Below are positions 29,502-41,778 of a stretch of 64,000 nt of DNA, piece after piece. The translations under genes were made by a program, and so were the position numbers. The stretch comes from Streptomyces sp. CB02261. GTDB taxonomy: Bacteria > Actinomycetota > Actinomycetes > Streptomycetales > Streptomycetaceae. The stretch is from contig NZ_LIVX01000004.1 in NCBI RefSeq assembly GCF_001905665.1, positions 523,019-587,018 on the forward strand. The letters run 5' to 3'. Below the pieces are notes generated by a model. It did no database searches. It was not told the DNA's origin and worked only from the letters and a program-made list of their open reading frames with translations. How positions within the stretch are numbered: position 1 is the stretch's first letter; every line of letters begins with the position of its first letter.

Positions 29502-30977
29502 ATGTCACGTCGTCAACCACCGCTGATCCTGGGCCTCGTCCTAGCGGTCCTGGCGTCCCTGCTGCTCGGTGCCACTCTCGTCACCGCCCCGCCCGCCGCA
29601 GCGGCAACCGTCGACACCAATGCCTGGTACGTGCTGGTCAACCGCAACAGCGGCAAGGCCCTGGACGTCTACAACCTGGCGACCGGTGACGGCGCCCGCA
29701 TCACCCAGTGGACCAGGAACGACCAGAACCAGCAGCAGTGGCAGTTCGTCGCCTCCGGCGACGGCTACTACCGCGTCAAGTCCCGCCACTCCGGCAAGGT
29801 TCTGGACGTCCAGAACAGTTCCACGGCCAACGGCGCCGCGATCGTCCAGTGGACCGATGCGAACGGCACCAACCAGCAGTGGCGGCTCGCCGACAGCGCG
29901 GACGGCCACATCAGGCTCGTCGCCCGCCACAGCGGCAAGGCCCTCGAAGTCCAGGGCGCCTCCACCGCCGACAACGCGAACGTCGTCCAGTACGACGACT
30001 GGGGCGGCGCCAACCAGCAGTGGCAGCTCGTCAAGGTCGCCGGCGGCACCCCCGGCACCTGTGCCCTTCCCTCGACATACCGCTGGTCGTCGACGGGCGC
30101 GCTGGCGCAGCCCAAGGCGGGATGGGCCTCGCTCAAGGACTTCACCGTCGCCCCCCACAACGGCAAGCACCTCGTCTACGCGACGACCCACGGCACCACG
30201 GGGACGGGAGTGGGCTGGGGCTCGATGAACTTCACCCCGTTCACCGACTGGTCGCAGATGGCCACGACGGGCCAGAACAAGATGTCGAATTCCGTCGTCG
30301 CACCCACGCTCTTCTACTTCGCGCCGAAGAACATCTGGGTGCTCGCCTACCAGTGGGGCAGGACCGCCTTCTCCTACCGGACGTCGACCGACCCCACGAA
30401 CCCGAACGGATGGTCGGCGGAGCAGGAGCTCTTCTCCGGAAGCATCGCCGGGTCGGGAACGGGCCCCATCGACCAGACGCTCATCGGCGACGGGACGAAC
30501 ATGTATCTGTTCTTCGCCGGTGACAACGGCAAGATCTACCGGGCCGGCATGCCGATCGGGAACTTCCCGGGCAGCTTCGGCTCGTCGTACACGACGATCA
30601 TGAGCGACACGGAGAAGAACCTCTTCGAGGCGCCCCAGGTCTACAAGGTCAAGGACCAGAACCAGTACCTCATGATCGTCGAGGCCCGGGGCGCGAGCGA
30701 GCACCGCTACTTCCGCTCGTTCACGGCCACCAGCCTCAACGGCTCGTGGACGCCGCAGGCCGCGACCGAGAGCAACCCCTTCGCCGGCAAGGCCAACAGC
30801 GGAGCCACCTGGACCAACGACATCAGCCACGGCGAGCTGGTCCGCGCCGGCGCCGACCAGACCTTCACGATCGACCCCTGCAACCTGCGGTTCCTCTACC
30901 AGGGTCGTGATCCCAACTCCGGCGGCGACTACGGCCAGTGGGCCTACCGCCCGGGTCTGCTGACGCTCCAGCGCTGA
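29502..30977 (+). CDS. Secreted GH62 alpha-L-arabinofuranosidase with N-terminal CBM13
   Basis: The ATG follows GAAGGAG; 491 residues. Order: signal peptide (about 1-36), ricin-B-type CBM13 (about 40-182) with repeated QQW motifs, then a GH62 domain from [13 protein letters not shown] at residue 187 to the end ([10 protein letters not shown]). The five-bladed propeller shows [25 protein letters not shown] and FEAPQVYKV, whose Glu fits the general acid of the family. It removes arabinofuranosyl side chains from arabinoxylan. About 300 residues of the catalytic domain are nearly the same as the C-terminus of the enzyme at 33001. No promoter was identified. Confidence 0.95.
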   Translation: MSRRQPPLILGLVLAVLASLLLGATLVTAPPAAAATVDTNAWYVLVNRNSGKALDVYNLATGDGARITQWTRNDQNQQQWQFVASGDGYYRVKSRHSGKVLDVQNSSTANGAAIVQWTDANGTNQQWRLADSADGHIRLVARHSGKALEVQGASTADNANVVQYDDWGGANQQWQLVKVAGGTPGTCALPSTYRWSSTGALAQPKAGWASLKDFTVAPHNGKHLVYATTHGTTGTGVGWGSMNFTPFTDWSQMATTGQNKMSNSVVAPTLFYFAPKNIWVLAYQWGRTAFSYRTSTDPTNPNGWSAEQELFSGSIAGSGTGPIDQTLIGDGTNMYLFFAGDNGKIYRAGMPIGNFPGSFGSSYTTIMSDTEKNLFEAPQVYKVKDQNQYLMIVEARGASEHRYFRSFTATSLNGSWTPQAATESNPFAGKANSGATWTNDISHGELVRAGADQTFTIDPCNLRFLYQGRDPNSGGDYGQWAYRPGLLTLQR

Positions 30978-30983
30978 CCACGT

Positions 30984-31012
30984 GGCGGGCCCGGTCGTCA
31001 CCCGGGCCCGCC
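30984..31012. terminator. Terminator after the GH62 gene
   Basis: GGCGGGCCCGG at 30984-30994 pairs perfectly with CCGGGCCCGCC at 31002-31012 around a 7-nt loop, 7 bp after the stop. Confidence 0.85.
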
Positions 31013-31170
31013 CTGGGGCGCGGGCCAGGGTGACGTCCGGGACCAGCGTCACCTGCCGGGCCGCCCACCGGGCGACGCCGGCGGACCGGCCCCGTCTCAC
31101 GTCGTATTCTTTGCCGACGCAGAGGCCGGTCGCCGTCCGTCGGTGGCCCGCTTCCCTGGAGAGGGTGGGA

Positions 31171-32721
31171 ATGGGGCTCATCGACGTGGACCACGCGGGG
31201 CTGGTCGTCGCGGCACAGGCCGGTGAAGACCGGGCGCGCGAGGAGCTGATCGCCGCGTACCTGCCGCTGGTCTACAACATCGTCGGGCGAGCGCTGAGCG
31301 GCCATGCCGACGTCGACGACGTCGTCCAGGAGACCCTGCTGCGTGTGGTGCGAGACCTGCCGGCCGTGCGCGCCCCGCAGAGCTTCCGGTCCTGGCTCGT
31401 GTCGATCACGCTCCGCCAGATCAACACCCACCTGCACCGGAAGCACGCCTTCGCCGAAAGGACCGCGGTCATCGACGAGGCGTACCGGATACCGGACGCC
31501 GGCGCGGAGCCCGTGGACACGGCGATCCTGCGGCTGCACGTCTCGGACGAGCGCCGTCGCGTCGTCGAAGCCAGCCGGTGGCTCGATCCGGATCATCGGG
31601 TGCTGCTGTCGCTCTGGTGGCAGGAATGCGCCGGTTCGCTGAGCCGTGACGACATCGCCGCCGCGACGGGGCTCACGGTCGCCCACGTCGGAGTACGCCT
31701 GCAACGCATGCGCGAGCAGCTGGAACTGTGCAGGACGATCGTCGCCGCGCTGGAGGCCGACCCGCGCTGTCCCCAGTTGGACGAGGCCCTCGTCGGCTGG
31801 GACGGCTCGCGCGCGTCGGTGTGGCGCAAGCGCATGGCGCGGCACACCCGTGACTGCCCGGTCTGCACGGCGCCGACGGCGGAACGGGTTCCGGCCGAAC
31901 TGCTCCCCCTCGGCCTCGCGACGCTGGCCGTCCCGGCCGGACTGATCTCCGCGCTCGCCGCCAAGGGCCTGCTGCCGGGTACCTCCGCGATCGCCGCCGG
32001 GCCGGCCGCGGCACACCTCGCTGTCGGCACCGCGACGGGGGGAGGCGGCCTGCCCGTCGCGCTGACCGGCAAACTCGCGGCGATCACCGCTCACCCGCTG
32101 GTGGGCCTCACCACCGGCGCGGTGCTCATCGCCGGAACCGCCGTATATGCGACCTGGCCCGAACCGGCGCCCCGGGTGCCCGCCGTCATCGCCGCCCCCA
32201 CGGCGGGCACCGCCTCGCCGGTCCCGCCGCGCGCCACGACGTCGGACGAACCGTCCCCCGTGAGTCCGTCCGCCGCCGCGGCCACTGTTCCGCTCGGCGT
32301 GCGGTCGCTGGAGTCCGTGGACGCACCCGGCCTGTTCGTCACCTATGCCGGCGACCACGCCACGCTCGGCCGGATCTCCGCGTCCAGCGGCGCGCAGACC
32401 CGCGACCGGGGCACCTTTACGGTCATCGCGGGGCTGGCCGACACACGGTGCGTCACCTTCCGCGCCGCGGACGGCCGGTACCTTCGCCACTACTACCTCC
32501 GGCTGCGGCTGAGCGCGGACGACGGCAGCAATCTGTTCCGTGAAGACGCGACCTTCTGTCCGCGCCCTGGATCGGTCGCGGGGTCGGTGACCCTGCACGC
32601 GCACAACTATCCCGGCTCCGTCCTCCGCCACCGTGACGGAGGCATCTGGCTCGACGGCTCCGACGGAACACGGACGTTCGCCGGGCAGGCATCCTTCATC
32701 GTGCGCCGGACCTGGTCCTGA
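31171..32721 (+). CDS. Membrane-tethered ECF sigma factor fused to an AbfB/CBM42 domain
   Basis: I chose the ATG at 31171, after GAGAGGGTGGG; upstream residues of the open frame resemble nothing. The 516 residues read as four parts: sigma region 2 (about 20-92, with DVDDVVQETLLRVVRD), sigma region 4 (about 127-182, DDIAAATGLTVAHVGVRLQR), a zinc-finger anti-sigma-like motif H225-x3-C229-x2-C232, hydrophobic segments at 244-270 and 310-329, a Pro/Ala/Ser-rich stretch, and from 375 to the end an AbfB-type domain (RSLESVDAPGLFVTYAGDHA), a fold that binds arabinofuranose. With a single membrane pass the lectin-like part lies outside. It would then be a self-contained sensor for arabinosylated polymer that activates transcription after release of its sigma part. 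If both hydrophobic segments cross the membrane the topology would be wrong for this. Target promoters are unknown; neighbours are GH62 and GH10-GH62 genes. Confidence 0.87.
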   Translation: MGLIDVDHAGLVVAAQAGEDRAREELIAAYLPLVYNIVGRALSGHADVDDVVQETLLRVVRDLPAVRAPQSFRSWLVSITLRQINTHLHRKHAFAERTAVIDEAYRIPDAGAEPVDTAILRLHVSDERRRVVEASRWLDPDHRVLLSLWWQECAGSLSRDDIAAATGLTVAHVGVRLQRMREQLELCRTIVAALEADPRCPQLDEALVGWDGSRASVWRKRMARHTRDCPVCTAPTAERVPAELLPLGLATLAVPAGLISALAAKGLLPGTSAIAAGPAAAHLAVGTATGGGGLPVALTGKLAAITAHPLVGLTTGAVLIAGTAVYATWPEPAPRVPAVIAAPTAGTASPVPPRATTSDEPSPVSPSAAAATVPLGVRSLESVDAPGLFVTYAGDHATLGRISASSGAQTRDRGTFTVIAGLADTRCVTFRAADGRYLRHYYLRLRLSADDGSNLFREDATFCPRPGSVAGSVTLHAHNYPGSVLRHRDGGIWLDGSDGTRTFAGQASFIVRRTWS

Positions 32722-32943
32722 TAGTCATTCCTGCGCCATGCCGTTTCCCAGCGGGCAGTGAGTCGGGTGTTTCGCACCGCCGCCGCGGAGACGACCGAAC
32801 CGCGGGGCTCGGCATAACGCCTTCTGCCTGCGACATGCGTCACTGAGCGAACTTCCGGACGGCGCGACTTTTCTGTTACGCGACCGCGAGTTCGGCAGCC
32901 TCCACTTCAGGGGTGACCTTCCCCCACTGGCGTATCCCCCTGA

Positions 32944-35364
<2,421 letters not shown>

Positions 35365-35402
35365 CCCGCCCGATCCACGGTTACACAAGGAGAACACCCC
35401 CC

Positions 35403-38027
35403 ATGAACAACCCCACGAACGGCGCGCGCCGCGGGCGTCACCGTCGTCGCTGGAGCGCCACCGCCCTGCTGCTCGGTGTGCCCGCCGCCGTCGTCCCGTA
35501 CCTCCTGTTCACCCAGGAGGACTCGCAGGCCGCGACGGTCGACGCCAACGCCTACTACCGGCTGCTCTCCGTGCGCAGCGGCAAGGTCCTGGACGTCAAC
35601 GCCCTCTCCACCGTTGACGGCACCCGCATCCAGCAGTGGACCGACCAGAACACCGCCAACCAGCAGTGGCGGCTGCGGCCCACCGGAGACGGCTACTACG
35701 AGCTGGTGAACCGCAACAGCGGCAAGGTGCTCGGCATAGTCGGCGATGCGACCGCACAGGCGGCCGCCGCCGAGCAGCAGACCGACAGCCCCTCCGCCTC
35801 CCAGGAGTGGCGGATCGACGAGGTGAGCGGTTCCGGCGCCGTCACCTTCACCTCCCGCAGGAGCGGCCAGGTCCTGGACGTCTCCGGAGGCTCCACGGCT
35901 CAGGGCGCGGCGATCATCCAGTATCCCGGCAGGGGCAGCGCCAACCAGCAGTGGAGGCTGCTGAAGGTCGCCGACGCGCAGGCGGCCGCGGCCGGACCGT
36001 ACACGTGGAGGAACGCCCAGGTGGTCGGCGGCGGTTACGTCACCGGGCTGGTGTTCAACCCGCGGGAGAAGGGGCTGCTGTACGCGCGTACCGACATGGG
36101 CGGCGCCTATCGCTGGGACAGCGCGGCCGAGCAGTGGATCCCGCTGACCGACTGGCTCGGTGAGAAGGACTGGAACCTGCTGGGCATCGACGCGCTGGCC
36201 ACGGACCCCGTCGACCCCGACCGGCTCTACCTCGCGGCCGGCACTTACACCAACGAGTGGGCCGGCAACGGCGCGCTTCTGCGTTCCACCGACCGGGGCC
36301 GCACCTTCCGGCGCACCGACCTGCCGTTCAAGCTGGGCGGCAACGAGGACGGGCGCGGGGCGGGCGAACGGCTCGTGATCGACCCCTCGGACAACCGCAC
36401 CCTGCTGCTCGGCACCCGTAAGAACGGCTTGTGGCGCAGCACCGACCACGGCGCGACATGGCGGCAGGTCTCCTCGTTCCCCGTCAAGGACGGGGCGGGC
36501 AGCGGCGCGGGGATCTCCTTCGTGACGTACGGCCCGGCCGGCAGCAGGACGATCTACGTCGGAGTCGCCGACAGGTCCACCTCCCTGTACCGGTCCACCG
36601 ACGGCGGCAGCACCTGGCAGGCCGTCTCCGGGCAGCCCACCGGACAGCTGCCGCAGCACGGCGTGTTCTCCGGTGACGGCTCGCTCTACCTGACGTACAC
36701 CAACGCACTCGGACCCAACGGCGTGACGGCGGGCTCGGTGTGGAAGCACACGCCGGCCGGCGGGACGTGGAAGAACATCTCCCCGTCCCAGGGCGACTAC
36801 GGGTTCTCCGGCCTGTCCATCGACCCGCGGAAGCCGTCCACGGTGATGGTCACCACCCTCGGCCGCTGGTGGCCCGAGGACGAGATCTACCGGACCACCG
36901 ACGGCGGCACGACCTGGAAGGCATTGGCCGGGAGATCGGTACGGGACGCCTCCGCCGCACCTTACGTCGGTACCCACACCGGGCACTGGATGACCGCCCT
37001 GGCCATCGACCCCTTCAACTCGGGGCACGTGCTGTACGGCACCGGCAACGGCATCCTGCGCAGCAAGGACGCCGACGCCTCCGACAGCGGAGGCACCAGC
37101 CACTGGAGCATGGGCGCCCGAGGGCTGGAGGAGACCGCGCTGATGGACGCGATCGCCCCGCCCGCCGGCGCCACCGTGATCACCGCCATGGGCGACCAAG
37201 GGGGCTTCCGCCATGACGACCTCACCAAGGTGCCCGCCGGGCGGCTGAGCAACCCGATGATGACCAACAGCACCGACATCGACTTCGCCCAGGCCAACCC
37301 CTCGGTAATGGTCCGTGTCGGCCGTGGCGGCGCGCAGGACGGCGCCTACTCCACCGATGGCGGCACAAACTGGACCGGTTTCAAGGCGGAGCCGGTGCCT
37401 GGCGCCCAGGACGGTCATGCCGCGCTCGCGGCGGACGGTTCAACCATCGTCTGGACCCAGGCCGGCCAGGCCCCGTACCGCTCGACCGACAAGGGAGCGA
37501 GCTGGTCCAAGGTCCACGGCCTCGGCACCGACGCCGTCGTCGTCGCCGACCGCTCCTCGGCCAGGACCTTCTACTCACTGTCCGGCGGCACGCTCCACGC
37601 CAGCACCGACGGCGGCGCGACCTTCACCGCCCGCTCCACCAACCTGCCCGCCGGACGGCTCACGGCCGTCCCCGGCGTCGCCGGAGACCTGTGGATCGCC
37701 GGCAGCGCCAAGGGGCTGCTGCATTCCGCCGACGGCGGCCGCACCTTCACCACGCTCGACTCGGTGAAGTCCGCCTCCGCCCTCGGCTTCGGCAAGGCGG
37801 CGCCGGGCGCCTCCTACCAGGCTCTGTACCTGATCGGTACCGTCAAGGACGTCACCGGCGTCTTCCGCTCCACCGACAAGGGCGCCACCTGGCTCCGCGT
37901 CAACGACGACGCCCACCAGTGGGGCGCCATCGGAGGCGTCGGCGTCGTCACCGGCGACCCCGACACCTACGGCCGCGTCTACGTCGGCACCAACGGACGC
38001 GGCCTCCAGTACGGCGACCCGTCCTGA
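35403..38027 (+). CDS. Secreted GH74 xyloglucanase with N-terminal CBM13-like domain
   Basis: The ATG follows AAGGAG; 874 residues. Order: long basic signal peptide (about 1-42), ricin-B-type domain (about 45-190; TANQQWRLRPTGDGYYELVN), then the twin seven-bladed propeller of GH74 (about 198-874) with many YRSTDGGSTW-type BNR repeats. The catalytic Asp pair fits Asp231 in RTDMGGAYRW and Asp598 in MGDQGGFRHDD. It hydrolyses the beta-1,4-glucan backbone of xyloglucan outside the cell. GH74 enzymes usually carry CBM2 or CBM3, so the N-terminal ricin-B module is less common. It is probably co-transcribed with the GH10-GH62 gene and is closed by a terminator. Confidence 0.93.
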   Translation: MNNPTNGARRGRHRRRWSATALLLGVPAAVVPYLLFTQEDSQAATVDANAYYRLLSVRSGKVLDVNALSTVDGTRIQQWTDQNTANQQWRLRPTGDGYYELVNRNSGKVLGIVGDATAQAAAAEQQTDSPSASQEWRIDEVSGSGAVTFTSRRSGQVLDVSGGSTAQGAAIIQYPGRGSANQQWRLLKVADAQAAAAGPYTWRNAQVVGGGYVTGLVFNPREKGLLYARTDMGGAYRWDSAAEQWIPLTDWLGEKDWNLLGIDALATDPVDPDRLYLAAGTYTNEWAGNGALLRSTDRGRTFRRTDLPFKLGGNEDGRGAGERLVIDPSDNRTLLLGTRKNGLWRSTDHGATWRQVSSFPVKDGAGSGAGISFVTYGPAGSRTIYVGVADRSTSLYRSTDGGSTWQAVSGQPTGQLPQHGVFSGDGSLYLTYTNALGPNGVTAGSVWKHTPAGGTWKNISPSQGDYGFSGLSIDPRKPSTVMVTTLGRWWPEDEIYRTTDGGTTWKALAGRSVRDASAAPYVGTHTGHWMTALAIDPFNSGHVLYGTGNGILRSKDADASDSGGTSHWSMGARGLEETALMDAIAPPAGATVITAMGDQGGFRHDDLTKVPAGRLSNPMMTNSTDIDFAQANPSVMVRVGRGGAQDGAYSTDGGTNWTGFKAEPVPGAQDGHAALAADGSTIVWTQAGQAPYRSTDKGASWSKVHGLGTDAVVVADRSSARTFYSLSGGTLHASTDGGATFTARSTNLPAGRLTAVPGVAGDLWIAGSAKGLLHSADGGRTFTTLDSVKSASALGFGKAAPGASYQALYLIGTVKDVTGVFRSTDKGATWLRVNDDAHQWGAIGGVGVVTGDPDTYGRVYVGTNGRGLQYGDPS

Positions 38028-38040
38028 CCCTCCCCCGAGC

Positions 38041-38069
38041 GGGGCCGCAGGCACGATGCCTGCGGCCCC
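38041..38069. terminator. Terminator after the GH74 gene
   Basis: GGGGCCGCAGGC at 38041-38052 pairs perfectly with its complement at 38058-38069 around a 5-nt loop. Confidence 0.9.
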
Positions 38070-38143
38070 GGCAGGCACCACGGCCTCCCCCCGGAGGGGC
38101 GACCCGTCGCCGACACGCCTCGCGGGCTGCTTGCGCGGCCGGC

Positions 38144-38932
38144 TCAGTCGGACCGGGCGGGTGCTCGTAGTTCGATCGTGTACCCGCCCTGTGGGGTGGA
38201 TCCGGCGGTGAGGACGCCGTCGAGGAGTTCGGCGCGTTCTTTCAGGCCGATGAGGCCGTGGCGTGCGCTGGGCAGGGCGACGGTCGAGCGGGTGGGGGCG
38301 GTGTTGGAGACGGTGACGCCGAACTGGTGCGCGTCGTGCCACAGGCGCACCTCGGCACGGGCTCCGGGAGCGTGCTTGCGCACGTTGGTGAGGGCTTCCT
38401 GGACCGTGCGGTAGACGGTGCGCTGGGCGGTGGTGCTGATGCCAGGGGGAAGCTCTCCGGTCAGGGTGGTCTCGATGCCGCTGTTGGCGATGAGCTGCCG
38501 GAGGCCGGCGAGGGTGGGCTGGGGGTTGAGGTCGGTTGCCTTGCCGCCAGAGGAACGGAGCAGCGTGACCATGTGGCGGAGTTCGTCGAGGGTGTTCGCG
38601 CTGAGGGTGCGGATGGTGCGGGCGGCCTCGCGGGCGTCCGGGTCCTTGGCTGCGACCTGCAGGGCTCCGGCCTGGACGGCGATGAGGCTGACCTGGTGGG
38701 AGACGACGTCGTGCATCTCCCGCGCGAGTTGGGCGCGCTCGCTGGCGAGGACGGTCTGGGCGTGCAGGGCACGTTCGTGTTCCCGGGCCTCCTCGACCTC
38801 GACGAGCTGGCGCGCCACGTCGTGCCTAGCCTGCACCAGCTGGCCGAACAGCACGGGGGCGACGGCCGTGGCCAGCGTGTAGACGAACTGGACGAGGGTC
38901 CAGGTCCGGTCGCCGTCGAACGCGTCGGACAA
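38144..38932 (-). pseudogene. NarL-type sensor histidine kinase, 5'-truncated
   Basis: About 262 residues remain. One membrane segment (LVQFVYTLATAVAPVLFGQL) and a coiled linker lead to the dimerisation/phosphoacceptor box (REMHDVVSHQVSLIAVQAGA), the N-box (VQEALTNVRKHA) and GLIGLKERAELLDG of the HATPase. Kinases of this type normally have four or five membrane helices before this point. The frame instead runs straight into integrase sequence on the opposite strand at about 38935, and the only start is a TTG at 38932. No response regulator is adjacent. I read it as cut by the integrase-associated rearrangement. Confidence 0.7.
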
Positions 38933-38958
38933 CGGGGCTGGATCGGATGCTTCGCGAC

Positions 38959-39787
38959 ATGGCCCGACAGCTCGCCCGCGGCATGGGTTCCTTTTTCAAG
39001 GACTGCGGCTGCGCCAAGCCCACCCGCTGCCCCCACCCCTACTCGATCCGTTTCCGCGACGCGCTCGGCAAACAGCGCGAGGAGTCCGGATACGCCACGC
39101 AGGACGACGCGATAGAACGCCTCACCCAGCTCTGCGCGGAGAAGAAGACCACGGCACCCTCCGTTGCGGCGGCCCGCCGCGAGCTGGGTCAGCTGACGGT
39201 CGAGGAGTACGCGAAGCAGTGGCGGCCCCGGCAGCGAAAGATGACGGACTACTCCACGGGGGAACACGTCGACAGCTCGATCACCGTGCACATCGTCCCG
39301 CGTCTGGGAGCGCGGAAGCTGAACTCGGTCACACCGATCGTGGTCGAACGCTTCCTGGACGAGATGGAGAATGACGGCGTCGGCCGGGGAAACCAGGTGA
39401 ACATCTTCCGCGTCCTGAAGACCATCCTTCGGGACGCCTATGCCAAGGGGGCGATGGCGGACGACCCGGTGAGGGGAGTCCAGGAACCCGAATACGTTCG
39501 GGGAACGGTCGTCATTCCGTCCCTTGCCTACGTGACGAAGGCTCTGACGGTTGCCGACGACGATCTGGCGTTGGAGATCGTCATGATGGCGGGATGCGGG
39601 GTTATACGGCTTCCGGCACTACTTCGCCTCGAACGCCCTCGGCAACGGAATCCCCATCACCGACGTGGCGGAGTGGAGGGGCCACAAGTCCATCGAGGAG
39701 ACGTACCGGACCTACCGGCACCTGATGCCGGGCAGCGTCACCAAGGCCGCTCGGATCCTGGACGCCGGCCTCTGGGAAGCAGCCTGA
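38959..39787 (+). pseudogene. Phage-type tyrosine integrase with internal deletion
   Basis: The N-terminus (MARQLARGMGSFFKDCGCAK, CPHPYSIRFRDALGKQREES) and the SAM-like core-binding domain (LTVEEYAKQWRPRQRKMTDY) are present up to about 39600 (VMMAGCG). From 39605, one base out of frame, comes the catalytic C-terminus: YGFRHYFASNALGNGIPITD, WRGHKSIEETYRTYRHLMP and a stop at 39785-39787. The H-x-x-R, GHKS and Tyr positions survive, but the first catalytic Arg and roughly 100-150 intervening residues are missing. It marks a former integrative element; I found no excisionase, Rep gene or att repeats. Confidence 0.85.
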
Positions 39788-39974
39788 CCCCGCCCTGGAG
39801 AGGGCAGCAGGTCCTTCGTCTGGCGGCGGTACAGGAGTTGCAAGACGTCGGTCTGCGGAGAGAGTGGCGCTGACGCTCCCGATGAGCGAGGTGGTCCGAG
39901 AATGGTCCGGATCTTGGTGCGTGCTCGGGTTTCCTGTGATCTAGGGGAGCGTCAATCGGAGGCGGTCGTGAGGC

Positions 39975-40190
39975 TCAGCGCGGCTCGGGGTAGCCGTCGA
40001 GGTCGAAAGGAGTCGGTGTCAGCGGCAGACCATCGTCCGGAGTGTCCGTCAGGAGCATGCGGAAACGTTCGTCGTCTGCCGGTCTCAGGATGATCTCCTT
40101 CTCGACGGCACCGGAATCCAGAGCCGCGAGTGCGGAAGGCCCGTCCTGCGCCACGACCCGTGTGCCGATACCGATACCGGGAGAACACAA
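39975..40190 (-). CDS. Small unidentified ORF
   Basis: A GTG- or ATG-like start at 40190 gives 71 residues ending FRMLLTDTPDDGLPLTPTPF and DLDGYPEPR. The composition looks protein-like rather than a shadow, and resembles the end of an immunity-type or plasmid-borne small protein, but I do not recognise it. It lies between the integrase scar and the insertion element. The flanks 39788-39974 and 40191-40501 show nothing I can support. Confidence 0.3.
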   Translation of the reverse strand: MCSPGIGIGTRVVAQDGPSALAALDSGAVEKEIILRPADDERFRMLLTDTPDDGLPLTPTPFDLDGYPEPR

Positions 40191-40501
40191 ACTGACAGAC
40201 AGTCATTCCCTGTAGCTCATTGCGTTAGGAGTCCTAAGCGAATGCGCGCGCCGTTGCCGGGCTCCAGCAAATTCCGGCCTACGGTGTTGCGCCTCGCCCT
40301 CGAGAGCACTTGTCCAGAGCTGTGGATTGAGCTGTTTCCATCCTGGAATTGCAGGTCACGGGTCTGGTGTCGGGCGGGATCGGGCTCTCGGGCTGATCGG
40401 GTGCGTGATCGTTAATCAGAGATCGTCCGTCCTGTGGCCAGTTCGTCCGAACTCGGGCAATGGGCCTCTCCCTGCCCTCCGCAGGAGGGGCGGAGGAGGA
40501 C

Positions 40502-40613
40502 ATGCTGGTGGCGGAACGTGTTGACGTGGGTGATGCAGCGGCGACGATCTACCGAATCAGGCTTCGGAGCGAGGGCGAATTCAAAGATTGCTCACTACTC
40601 GATACGCCGCCTA
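40502..40613 (+). pseudogene. Short ORF cut by the insertion element
   Basis: GGAGGAGGA is followed by an ATG at 40502 encoding MLVAERVDVGDAAATIYRIR and continuing LRSEGEFKDCSLLDTPP, where the IS begins at 40614. The strong ribosome site and protein-like sequence suggest the 5' end of a gene interrupted by the element. No continuation is visible on the far side at 41824, so the rest was deleted or the frame was never long. Confidence 0.35.
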
Positions 40614-40679
40614 AGGGTTGTCCCGTAAATGATCTCCGAGTCGCCTCGGGTGCGGCTGGCCGCTGTGCGGCCCGCCGAC

Positions 40680-41447
40680 CTATCCGGCGAGGGCGAGGTT
40701 GTGTATCCGGGCGATGCCGAGCATGGCGTGGTGGACGCCGTCGCCTTTGAGACGGCAGTCGCGGAGGATCTTCCAGGTCTTCATGCGGGCGAAGACATGC
40801 TCGACCCGGGCGCGGACCTGCTTGTGGGACTTGTTGTGTTCCTGTTTCCAGTCCGAAAGCTCTTCGCCCCTGCGTCGGCGGTGGGGCATGAGGAGCCTGG
40901 TGCCGGGATAGCCGCCGTCGGCGATCGTCAGCGTGTTGCCGACGGCGGCCTTGGCGCCGGATTCCTCCCACGCCTTGCAGTCGTTGCGGTTTCCGGCGAG
41001 CGGCCGACCCACTACGACAACCAGGCGGGTGGCGGCGTCGATGACGACCTGGTGGGTGGTGGAGTACCGGTAGTTCTTCGACTGCTCGGCCACGGTGTGG
41101 TCGCGAGTGGGGACCAGGGCGCCGTCCACGATATGCACGGTGTCCTTGGCGAACCGCCTGCGGGGCTGGAAGGCGAGCATCGGCCCGAGGTGGTCGATGA
41201 TCCGGTCCGCCGCCGACTTCGACACACCGAACAGCGGGGCGAGCTGCCGCATGGTCAGGTTTGTGCGCCAGTACGCCGCGACCAGCAGTGCTCGGTCCTC
41301 TAGCGGAAGACTCCACGGCCGGCCCTTGCGGACCGCGTCCGCACCCTGGCGCCGCAGAACGGTCACCAGCTTCCCGAACTGCCTCGGGCTCAGCCCGGTG
41401 AACGGGACTATCCAGGACGGTTCCGACGCCATGATCACACCAGCCAC
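40680..41447 (-). CDS. IS5-family DDE transposase
   Basis: The 255-residue product (possible internal start at the second Met, MASEPSW) has an N-terminal helix-turn-helix region (MRQLAPLFGVSKSAADRIID) and a DDE_Tnp_4-type catalytic core. The acidic triad fits Asp in VDGALVPTRDH, Asp in IADGGYPGTR, and Glu in ARVEHVFARMKTWK. It is full length and without frameshift, so the element may be active. It would catalyse cut-and-paste movement at TA-containing targets. Confidence 0.92.
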   Translation of the reverse strand: MAGVIMASEPSWIVPFTGLSPRQFGKLVTVLRRQGADAVRKGRPWSLPLEDRALLVAAYWRTNLTMRQLAPLFGVSKSAADRIIDHLGPMLAFQPRRRFAKDTVHIVDGALVPTRDHTVAEQSKNYRYSTTHQVVIDAATRLVVVVGRPLAGNRNDCKAWEESGAKAAVGNTLTIADGGYPGTRLLMPHRRRRGEELSDWKQEHNKSHKQVRARVEHVFARMKTWKILRDCRLKGDGVHHAMLGIARIHNLALAG

Positions 41448-41505
41448 GCGGAGATCATCCCAGGCCGGTTAGGGTGCCTTCGTCGAGCCGACGGTCTGGA
41501 GACGG

Positions 41506-41778
41506 ATGATGGAGCAGGACGAAGCCCTGCAGCTCGCGGTGGCGTTTCTCGCGCACAGCCAGCGCGATGACGAGCCGCCTCTCGCCATCGACACTGAGCG
41601 AGTCCGCGAGAGCAACGGGCTCCTGATCGTGCCCTATAACTCCGTGCAGTACCTCGCCTCGCGTGATGCGCGAGAGCAGCTATTGGACTGCTGGCCCATC
41701 CTCGTCGACCTCGAACGGGGAGACGCCCGTTTCGGGACCCTGGACGAGCGGCATCTGTGGAGAAGCCCGAGCACCTGA
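41506..41778 (+). CDS. Imm35/YrhB-like small protein carried by the IS
   Basis: A 90-residue protein starting MMEQDEALQLAVAFLAHSQ, with the core GLLIVPYNSVQYLASRDARE and CWPILVDLERGDARFGTLDE. The VPYNS-x2-YL and PILVD segments resemble the Imm35/YrhB family of small immunity-type proteins. It is encoded inside the terminal repeats, divergently from the transposase, so it is a passenger of the element. No matching toxin is seen. Assignment is by eye and could be wrong. Confidence 0.55.
   Translation: MMEQDEALQLAVAFLAHSQRDDEPPLAIDTERVRESNGLLIVPYNSVQYLASRDAREQLLDCWPILVDLERGDARFGTLDERHLWRSPST

Noticed and set aside
40259..40501. Possible small genes in the gap before the insertion element
   Set aside because: Short frames here have no ribosome site, domain or shared motif except the one at 40502.
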